A stretch of 64,000 nt of DNA. Origin: Acidobacteriota bacterium (lineage in GTDB: Bacteria; Acidobacteriota; Blastocatellia; Pyrinomonadales; Pyrinomonadaceae). Every line of letters begins with the position of its first letter. Within the stretch, counting starts at the first letter, position 1. The position numbers were made by a program, and so were the translations under genes. A model generated the notes under the pieces. That model saw only the letters and a list, made by a program, of their open reading frames with translations. It was not told the origin of the DNA and did not search any database. Positions 58,017 through 64,000 of this stretch are shown piece after piece. The stretch covers positions 940,001 to 1,004,000 of the forward strand of contig CP065003.1 of the NCBI GenBank assembly GCA_016700175.1, read 5' to 3'.

Positions 58017-58808
58017 TTATACTTCTTCTTCTTCCAGCTCCTTCTCGAGCTCTTCCGTGATCTCCCTTCGGAGCTCCTCTTCCATCTTCGCCTCTTCCAG
58101 CGCTAGCGGGAGCTGTTCCGAACGTGCCGAGAGCTTCTTCAGTGCCAGCTCGTTTCCGGCGAGGTCCGTTCCTCGGCGAGACGCCGCCTCGATCATCTGA
58201 AGCCGGGATTCCGCCTCGAGCTCCATACCTCTCGCCTCTTCGCGTATACGCTGGATCTTCTCTATGTCCTTTTCAACCTCCTCCCGGAAGTCATCCATAC
58301 GTTCGCTCTTGAGGTACTTCAGCTTGTTCTGCCTGCGTTTCGCAAGCACCAGTTCCTGGCCGCTTGACCGAAGGATCCGGGTCGCAGTCAGCCTTGAAGC
58401 TAGGGTTTCCGTATATGCATCGGCAAGCAGAAGGTTTCTTGCCTTTATTTCTTTCAAGGCCTTCTTCTCTGAGTATTTCAGCTCCTTCGTGAACCACTTG
58501 ACCTCGTCCGCCCGAATACCGTCGACCGCGACCTTGTCCCGGAGCGCGGAAAGCCAGCGGGACCTGTATATGAGCGAACCCGCGCTGACGCCCAGACCGA
58601 CGATGAAACCCGCAACAAGCGAAATAAGGCTCAGAAAGAGGTACATCGCCGCCGCAGGCGTCACACTCGAGATCAGGAACAGGAAGAAGAAAAGTGCCGC
58701 GGGAACCAGCGCGAGTACGGGAGGCGCCCCGGCGGCTCCGTACTTCAGGAGTTTGTCCGTGAATTCGTCCTTCCTTGTTACCTCGTAACGCGGAACTAAG
58801 TCGTTCAT
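58017..58808 (-). CDS. Membrane-anchored coiled-coil protein of unknown function
   Basis: 263 residues. Two adjacent membrane segments (about residues 28-48 and 54-78; ALVPAALFFFLFLISSV and AMYLFLSLISLVAGFIVGL) are followed by a highly charged coiled coil to the C-terminus, which ends in a run of glutamates (EELEKELEEEEV). The coiled coil probably lies in the cytoplasm. No family recognised. Confidence 0.6.
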   Translation of the reverse strand: MNDLVPRYEVTRKDEFTDKLLKYGAAGAPPVLALVPAALFFFLFLISSVTPAAAMYLFLSLISLVAGFIVGLGVSAGSLIYRSRWLSALRDKVAVDGIRADEVKWFTKELKYSEKKALKEIKARNLLLADAYTETLASRLTATRILRSSGQELVLAKRRQNKLKYLKSERMDDFREEVEKDIEKIQRIREEARGMELEAESRLQMIEAASRRGTDLAGNELALKKLSARSEQLPLALEEAKMEEELRREITEELEKELEEEEV

Positions 58809-58880
58809 ATCACTGGATTTACTGTACAGGCTCTACAACCCGAATTCAAACCGGCCGCATCTCAGGCCACAAGCTTGTTG

Positions 58881-58886
58881 TATAAT
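58881..58886 (+). promoter_or_regulatory. -10 element for the VWFA gene
   Basis: Perfect TATAAT preceded by TTGTTG, about 50 bases before the start at 58937. No good -35 at 17 bases. Confidence 0.45.
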
Positions 58887-58936
58887 ATCCCAAATTCTGT
58901 TTTCATTGGGTTTATCGGTCCTACAGAAAGGTGCAT

Positions 58937-59914
58937 ATGCATAGCAAGAGATCCTTAACCGCAGCCGTATTCGCGGCATTAGTCCTGTTCTCATCACAAG
59001 CGTTCTCCCAGGATCCCGATCCCACCCCCAGGCAGCGGACCGATCAGGACGTGCGTGTGATGACCATCCCGATCTCGATCTTCACGGAAAAGGAACTGGA
59101 GACCAAACAGGCGGAGGAATTCATACAGGCAGGCGAGATCACCGTCTCGGAAGACGGTGACTTTCAGGAGATTCTTTCGATCCGAAGCGTCTCCAACCAG
59201 CCGCTCGCGCTTGCGATCCTGATCCAGGACGACCTTACTCTCAACATCAACAACCAGCTGAAGGACCTCGCCAGATTCATCACAGAGCTTCCCGAAGGCT
59301 CGCGCGTGATGGTCGCTTACCTTCGGGCCGGGACGATCCAGATCCGGCAGAAGTTCACAAAGGACCTTGAAGACGCTGCGGATTCGCTCCGTATAGTCGC
59401 GGGAAACCCTGCAGTCGCACCGAGGAACCCGTACGACGGCGTGAAAGAAGCCATCGAGAGGTTTGAAGGGATCCCTTCCGGCAGGCGAGCGATCCTCCTG
59501 ATCTCCGACGGGCTCGATGTTTCCGGCGGGATCGCGACTTCTTCTCCGACGTTCAGCCCGAGCCTTGATACGGCGATCCTTCAGGCGCAGCGCAACAGTG
59601 TAGCGGTGTACGGTTTCTATGCGTCGGCGACATACACTTCGGGCGGAAACTCCAGGCTGATCAACAACGCTCAGAGTTCCCTTCTGAAGCTTGCGAAGGA
59701 AACGGGCGGAAAGGCGTTCTTTCAGGGCAATCAGACACCCGTGTCTTTTGGGCCTTTCTTCCGGGACCTGGACCGCGCGCTAAACAGGCAGTTCGCGCTT
59801 TCGTACCTTTCAACTCATATGGACAAGGGCTATCACCGGGTCGAGGTGACAAGCTCGAATCCCGTGGTCAAGATCGAGCATCCGAAGGGCTACTACTACC
59901 GAAGGAAAAGGTAG
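58937..59914 (+). CDS. VWFA-related domain protein, exported, degenerate MIDAS
   Basis: 325 residues from ATG 58937 (AAGG ribosome site); GTG 58931 is an alternative. Signal peptide (AAVFAALVLFSSQAFSQ), then the acidobacterial VWFA-type sequence VMTIPISIFTEKEL...ALAILIQDDLTLNINNQL. Where the other copy has DxSxS, this one has DDLTL, so the metal-binding MIDAS is probably lost. AILLISDGLDVSGG and the final RQFALSYLSTHMDKGYHRVEV part are conserved. A divergent paralogue of the 34975-36129 protein, perhaps structural. Confidence 0.8.
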   Translation: MHSKRSLTAAVFAALVLFSSQAFSQDPDPTPRQRTDQDVRVMTIPISIFTEKELETKQAEEFIQAGEITVSEDGDFQEILSIRSVSNQPLALAILIQDDLTLNINNQLKDLARFITELPEGSRVMVAYLRAGTIQIRQKFTKDLEDAADSLRIVAGNPAVAPRNPYDGVKEAIERFEGIPSGRRAILLISDGLDVSGGIATSSPTFSPSLDTAILQAQRNSVAVYGFYASATYTSGGNSRLINNAQSSLLKLAKETGGKAFFQGNQTPVSFGPFFRDLDRALNRQFALSYLSTHMDKGYHRVEVTSSNPVVKIEHPKGYYYRRKR

Positions 59915-59925
59915 TTGTCGGCTTC

Positions 59926-60384
59926 TCAGCCGACCCGGTTGTTGCAGACCGGGCAGATCCTGACTTCTTCCTGCATCAGCAGGCCTATCCAGAACAAAAA
60001 GAGAGTGAAGATAAGAAGGAGGGTGAAGACCGCCCATCCGGCCGATGACACGCGTTTGGTCACTATCGGCAGGGCCGTCGTGCCGCAATGCGGGCACCTG
60101 TAGACGGGACGCAGGTCGCGGCCCCCGGGTACCGCGGGCAGTTCCGAGGTGCGGAAAGGGTCGTCGATAGAAGTCCCGAACTCGATCTGCTCGGTAGACC
60201 GCGCGCCTTTCTCACCGTGTTTGAACTCGCCGGTCTTCCACGCGTACGGCCTGGGCGGAGACTTCTCGAAATCGCGCATCGGGCGCTGCTCAGGCGCAGG
60301 ACGACGCTGGAACGCTATTCCGCACCGCCTGCAGAACAGATCGGTATCGTGATTCTCTTGTCCGCAGTTGCTGCACCTGATCAT
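59926..60384 (-). CDS. Zinc-ribbon membrane protein
   Basis: 152 residues from ATG 60384 (MIRCSNCGQENHDTDLFCRRCG); the in-frame ATG at 60453 would overlap the neighbouring gene. N-terminal double-zinc-ribbon pattern CxxC-CxxC (4-21), a proline-rich linker, then RPVYRCPHCGTTALPIVTKRVSSAGWAVFTLLLIFTLFLFWIGLLMQEEVRICPVCNNRVG, a second CxxC pair split by a hydrophobic hairpin as in LITAF-type domains. Peripheral membrane insertion is likely. Follows the Gfo/Idh gene by 13 bases. Confidence 0.7.
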   Translation of the reverse strand: MIRCSNCGQENHDTDLFCRRCGIAFQRRPAPEQRPMRDFEKSPPRPYAWKTGEFKHGEKGARSTEQIEFGTSIDDPFRTSELPAVPGGRDLRPVYRCPHCGTTALPIVTKRVSSAGWAVFTLLLIFTLFLFWIGLLMQEEVRICPVCNNRVG

Positions 60385-60397
60385 CTTGATCAAAGGG

Positions 60398-61369
60398 TCA
60401 TTCGAAACGGATCCTGTTCCCGCTTTTGATCGCTTCGTACACCGATTCGACAAGTTCTACCGATTTGAAGCCATCGAGCGCCGTGACAGGCGGGGCCTTC
60501 TCTTCAAGGATCGCATCGATGAACGCGCGATCCTCCTGAACATACCCCCAGCGCTCTTCCTTTTCCGTCATCGCCCACGAGAGCGTCTCGAAATTCGCGT
60601 CCCATCCGCGGGAGTCGATAAGGTGCTCCATCTCCTGGGTCAAGATCGTCCGATGATGGCAGAACACCTCGATCCTCTCGAACGGGAACAGCCAGCTCGC
60701 GTCCGATGACGACGCGAACGTGCAGTGGAAGCCGTTCTTGAATTTGACGATCACCGAGAACTCGTCGAGCTCCGGATATTCGTGCTGCGATCCGTACGCG
60801 ACCAGCTCCTCGATCTCCCCGAACTGGAACCTCATCATGTCGAACAGGTGGATCGTCGTCTCGTAAAGAAATCCGCCCGTGACGTTGACGTCGCCGGTCC
60901 AGACCGGGTTCTTCAGCTCGCCGCGGTTCATTTTGATATGCGCCGAATGAGCCTTGTCCTCGCCGAGAAGTTCCTTCAGTTTCGCGTAGACCGGCGCGTA
61001 GCGTCGGTTGTGCCCGACCTGGAAAACACCGCTCCCGCTTTCCGCCGTTTCAAGCAAGGCACGCGCGTCGTCGATCCCGATCGCGAACGGTTTCTCGCAA
61101 AAGACGTGCTTTCCGTGCGAGACGGCGTCTGTGGCGATCTCGACGTGGGTCTTGTTGGGCGTGCAGACGAGCACGGCGTCGCAATGCTCGAATAGCTCCT
61201 TGCGCGATCCGCAAACACGGCCGCCGATCTTTCTCGCTGCCGCTTCGGTTCTTTCGGGAACGATATCGAAAAGTGCGCTGACCTCCGCGCGCTCGTCACC
61301 CGAATAGATCCTGCCGTGGACGTTGCCGATGTAGCCCGTCCCGATTATTCCTATCCTGACCTTCGACAT
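60398..61369 (-). CDS. Gfo/Idh/MocA family oxidoreductase
   Basis: 323 residues. Rossmann NAD(P) motif IGIIGTGYIGNVHG (6-19), VCTPNKTHVEIA, the EKPF motif (92-95) with the catalytic-region lysine, and a GGFLYETTIHLFDMMRF segment in the C-terminal beta domain. Oxidises sugars or inositols. It is 3 bases downstream of a sugar isomerase/epimerase-type gene, so the pair probably acts on one sugar or cyclitol, possibly inositol-like. Substrate not determinable. Confidence 0.92.
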   Translation of the reverse strand: MSKVRIGIIGTGYIGNVHGRIYSGDERAEVSALFDIVPERTEAAARKIGGRVCGSRKELFEHCDAVLVCTPNKTHVEIATDAVSHGKHVFCEKPFAIGIDDARALLETAESGSGVFQVGHNRRYAPVYAKLKELLGEDKAHSAHIKMNRGELKNPVWTGDVNVTGGFLYETTIHLFDMMRFQFGEIEELVAYGSQHEYPELDEFSVIVKFKNGFHCTFASSSDASWLFPFERIEVFCHHRTILTQEMEHLIDSRGWDANFETLSWAMTEKEERWGYVQEDRAFIDAILEEKAPPVTALDGFKSVELVESVYEAIKSGNRIRFE

Positions 61370-61372
61370 CTC

Positions 61373-62218
61373 TTACGCGGTCCCCCCGGCTGCTCCCTGC
61401 TCGAGACCGAGCACATCTATCGTCGCCCGGCGGGCCTTTTCCGCTACTTCATACGGATCGTGGCCCCAGTACTCCGGCCGAAAGATCTCGATCGAGACCA
61501 TCCGGTCGTAGCCGATCTTGTCGAAATGCGACTTGATCTCCTTGATCGGGAGAATGCCGGTGCCCGGATAGAGCCTGTGTGCGTCGGTCAGTTCCTCCTT
61601 CGGAAGGTTCTCCGCGTCGTTGATGTGGAAGATGAACAGCTTTGAAGGATCGAGCTCGTCGATCGCCTCGAAAGAGGAATTCCCCGCGTAGAAATGGAAC
61701 GTGTCGATGACGAGGCCAATGTTCTCCCGGTCGGTCCGCTCGACGATCTCCTTGCAGAGGTCGAGCGTCTGTACGGAGCAGTCGGTCTGGCCCAGAAACT
61801 CGAACGCGAGAGAAACACCGTGCTTCGCCGCGATATCGCTCAGCTCGCGAAGGACTTCGACCGAGCCTTCCATGATCTCCTCTTCCGACTTCCCTTCCGG
61901 CATTTTGCCCGGAACGATCACGACGTACGGGCATCCGATCGCGCCTGCGATCGAGGTCAGTTCCTCGCATTCGGCCTTGATGCCTTCGTATTCTTCAGGA
62001 GTGCGGAAGGTGACGTGTTCGATGGAGTTTATCGAGTACGGCTCGAGTCCGTGCTCGTCGAGCATCGCCTTCAGGTCCCGCGGCGTATTCGTTTCAAGGT
62101 ATTTTCTGAGCTTCGAGGCCCAGATCTCCAAAAGGTCGTAGCCGGCCTTCGAGGCTGCCTTAATATCTGTTTCAAGATCGGCGTGCATTGTGGTCGCGCC
62201 GTTCAGTGCGATCTTCAT
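61373..62218 (-). CDS. Sugar phosphate isomerase/epimerase (xylose isomerase-like TIM barrel)
   Basis: 281 residues. MKIALNGATTMHADLETDIKAASKAGYDLLEIW opens the AP-endonuclease-2/IolI-type barrel; metal ligands are likely in SLAFEFLGQTD (Glu), NIGLVIDTFHFYAGN (Asp, His), IFHINDAE and MVSIEIFRPEYWG (Glu). Works in inositol or sugar catabolism in known cases. First gene of a two- or three-gene group with the Gfo/Idh gene. Divergent from the lytic transglycosylase gene. Confidence 0.88.
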   Translation of the reverse strand: MKIALNGATTMHADLETDIKAASKAGYDLLEIWASKLRKYLETNTPRDLKAMLDEHGLEPYSINSIEHVTFRTPEEYEGIKAECEELTSIAGAIGCPYVVIVPGKMPEGKSEEEIMEGSVEVLRELSDIAAKHGVSLAFEFLGQTDCSVQTLDLCKEIVERTDRENIGLVIDTFHFYAGNSSFEAIDELDPSKLFIFHINDAENLPKEELTDAHRLYPGTGILPIKEIKSHFDKIGYDRMVSIEIFRPEYWGHDPYEVAEKARRATIDVLGLEQGAAGGTA

Positions 62219-62352
62219 AAGTGTCTCCGGATATGGATTATGAGAAAGGACGATATTATCACGCCGGTTTCCCGAATCACACCGTCCCCCGCCTCAGGGC
62301 CGCGCTCCGGTGCGGCAACCTGAGCCGTTGCCAAGCGCTCAAAGGAATTGCT

Positions 62353-63786
62353 ATGCTCAGAGAGTTCGAGACCCCTCCCTATCCTCTGATTATGAAACAC
62401 TTCAAGTTCTTCGCAGTCGCTCTGATAGTTGTGTGCGCCGCCGCGGTATTCCCGCAGGCGAGGGATGCCGAGCTTGCGCGCGTCCAGTCTCTGGATGCCG
62501 CGGAAAAGGACTCTTCCGGAGCTCTTCCGGTGATGGGTGTCGCGGACCATATGTACCGTGCCGACGTGTATATGTCGAACCGCCAGTTCCCGGCTGCCCA
62601 GGCCCACTGGAAGATCGTGCTCGAAAAGTACCCGGACGATCCGGCCATTTCGAAGGCATTGTTCGGAATGGGCCGCTCGAACATGTGGCAGAGGAACTAC
62701 GAGACGGCGATCGAGTGGTTCGGAAAGGCGGTCAGGGACCATATCGACGACGAATGGGGACAGGAATCGCTCAACTACAAGGGCGCTTGTTATGTAAGGA
62801 TCGGCGCGAATCTTGAAGCAGCCGAGACGTACGGGATGTACGCCGCGATGTTCCCGAACGGGAAGCGGATCGAATCGGCGTATCTGAACATCATCGACGC
62901 CTACCGCGAGGCGGGTGAGTACAAGAAAGCGGACGAATGGGTCGACAAGACCGTCGCCAAGTTCAGGGGCCAGAAAACGGAGATAAACGCGCTCCACGCG
63001 AGGCTCCGCATGAACCTGTACACCAAGGATTGGAAGGCCGCGCTTGGGACCGCCGAGACTCTCTTGAACCTGAACCGGTTCCGCGGCTCGATGGCCGAAC
63101 TTTACGAGATCGTCTATCTCAAGGGTTTCGCGCTCGAGAATGACGGAGCGAAGGAGCTCGCCGCCCGCGTCTACTCTTCGATCCCCGCCGACCCTTCGAA
63201 CTACTACGCCGGTCTCGCCTCCGACAGGCTCGAAGCGCTGGGCGAAAGCACGGCCGCTCGAAAGGCCGAAATGCGATCAAGAGCCGCCAGGCTGGCGGGT
63301 CAGTTTCCCGTAAGGTACAAGTCCGAATTGATCCGATACGCGAACGAGAGGAACATCGATCCGAGGTTCATGCTCGCGATAATGAAGCAAGAAAGCAGCT
63401 TCCGTGCGAACGCCAAATCGCCCGCCGCCGCACGAGGCCTGCTTCAGCTTACTTACGACACGGCGCTTGTTTACAAGGACGAGGCCGGCTTTGCGAAGAT
63501 AACGGCCAACAGCCTCTATTCACCTGTGGTGAATATCGCCATCGGCGCCGCATACATTCAAAAGCTAAAGGATCAGTTCAGCGGGCTCTACGAACCGATC
63601 GCCGCCTCGTACAACGGCGGAGAGGACAACGCCGAACGCTGGCTGAACCGCAGCGAACCGAAAGACCGCGCGATCTTCGCCTCCGAGGTCGGCTTCGCCG
63701 AGACGAAGAACTATGTCTTCAAGGTGATGAGCAATTACCGCGTTTACCAGGAGCTTTGCGACGAGAAGCTCGACAGGATTCAATGA
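62353..63786 (+). CDS. Lytic transglycosylase, SLT domain, exported
   Basis: 477 residues from ATG 62353 (AAAGGA ribosome site 6 bases upstream); ATG 62392 gives the same signal peptide without the first 13 residues (FKFFAVALIVVCAAAVFPQ). N-terminal alpha-superhelical TPR-like repeats (FPAAQAHWKIVLEKYPDD, YETAIEWFGKAVRD), then a C-terminal SLT domain, MLAIMKQESSFRANAKSPAAARGLLQLT, with catalytic Glu near residue 347, and AASYNGGEDNAERWL. Cleaves peptidoglycan glycan strands in the periplasm. A terminator follows. Confidence 0.9.
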   Translation: MLREFETPPYPLIMKHFKFFAVALIVVCAAAVFPQARDAELARVQSLDAAEKDSSGALPVMGVADHMYRADVYMSNRQFPAAQAHWKIVLEKYPDDPAISKALFGMGRSNMWQRNYETAIEWFGKAVRDHIDDEWGQESLNYKGACYVRIGANLEAAETYGMYAAMFPNGKRIESAYLNIIDAYREAGEYKKADEWVDKTVAKFRGQKTEINALHARLRMNLYTKDWKAALGTAETLLNLNRFRGSMAELYEIVYLKGFALENDGAKELAARVYSSIPADPSNYYAGLASDRLEALGESTAARKAEMRSRAARLAGQFPVRYKSELIRYANERNIDPRFMLAIMKQESSFRANAKSPAAARGLLQLTYDTALVYKDEAGFAKITANSLYSPVVNIAIGAAYIQKLKDQFSGLYEPIAASYNGGEDNAERWLNRSEPKDRAIFASEVGFAETKNYVFKVMSNYRVYQELCDEKLDRIQ

Positions 63787-63823
63787 CCAATTGCCAACTA
63801 TCATCGATCAATGAAGAAGCAAG

Positions 63824-63856
63824 ACCCGGCAAGATTTACCTCGCCGGGTTTTCTTA
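63824..63856 (+). terminator. Rho-independent terminator after the transglycosylase
   Basis: ACCCGGC (63824-63830) pairs with GCCGGGT (63843-63849) around a 12-base loop and is followed by TTTCTTATC. It lies 38 bases after the stop. Confidence 0.65.
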
Positions 63857-64000
63857 TCTTGCCGGATCCTTTCGCGCCTTCGGCGCCGGATCATTGATCA
63901 ATGGCCATTGAAATCAGTACCGGGAGCGGTAGCGACCGGCCCACAATTGACGAACGTTCAATGACCATTGACCAATGAAAAGCGCCATCGGCGCGAAATG
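63857..64000. repeat. Right-edge intergenic region with module E copy
   Basis: GTACCGGGAGCGGTAGCGAC plus CGGCCC (63917-63942) is a module E copy. Words of the type TCATTGATCAATGGCCATTG surround it. No gene seen up to the window edge. Confidence 0.45.

Overview
This 64 kb window looks like chromosome from an acidobacterium, most probably the Blastocatellia/Pyrinomonadales side of the phylum. That placement is an inference from gene content, not a database match: two proteins with the VWFA-related domain typical of Acidobacteria (34975-36129 and 58937-59914), a 985-residue TonB-type receptor with a carboxypeptidase-regulatory N-terminal domain, GC-rich codon use, and many palindromic intergenic repeats.

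Layout. 1-5.5 kb: end of an ABC exporter and yicC (+), facing rpoZ, gmk and an ETF-ubiquinone oxidoreductase (-). 5.6-9.1 kb: an exported DUF3142 protein and a 908-residue exported protein of unknown function. 9.1-17.6 kb: an accessory stretch of small unrelated genes (DUF4375-like, EF-Tu-domain-III-like, DUF2310, a CPBP protease, small membrane proteins, one gene broken by an in-frame TGA) separated by blocks of interspersed repeats. 17.6-22.6 kb: sucC, two lipoproteins (one a DUF4344 metallopeptidase), pepA and smpB. 22.7-23.5 kb: a frameshifted REP-associated tyrosine transposase between 104-bp inverted repeats. 23.5-28.0 kb: a thioesterase, hutH, an MscS channel and hutI. 28.1-31.4 kb: two paralogous membrane proteins, a likely SELENOPROTEIN of the AhpD/peroxidase-related family (29222-29800) and an amino-acid permease. 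31.4-43.4 kb: the TonB receptor, a VWFA protein, a methyltransferase, hutU and a DUF2339-DUF3999 membrane module. 43.5-56.7 kb: a YCII protein, tRNA-Val(GAC), thrS-infC-rpmI-rplT-pheS, a 1183-residue hybrid histidine kinase lying between pheS and pheT, zapB-like/zapA, and a 6S RNA candidate. 56.7-64 kb: a YmdB-type phosphodiesterase, DUF4926, a second VWFA protein, a zinc-ribbon membrane protein, a Gfo/Idh dehydrogenase with a sugar isomerase/epimerase, and an exported lytic transglycosylase.

How the genes fit together. The core is translation and growth (thrS, infC, L35, L20, pheS/pheT, smpB, rpoZ, gmk, zapA, 6S RNA). Around it are catabolic genes: histidine degradation spread over three loci, ETF-QO, succinyl-CoA ligase beta, aminopeptidase, and a receptor-permease pair that may import peptides or amino acids.

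The most notable observation is the AhpD-like gene. An in-frame TGA sits exactly where the second cysteine of the redox CxxC motif belongs, and a perfect 8-bp stem with a GTT loop follows 9 nt after it, as expected for a bacterial SECIS. Conventional gene calling would split it into two proteins. Second is the mobile-repeat system: a decayed transposase with its REP-like arms, 144-bp and 211-bp MITE-like elements, and short palindromic modules repeated in nearly every long intergenic gap.
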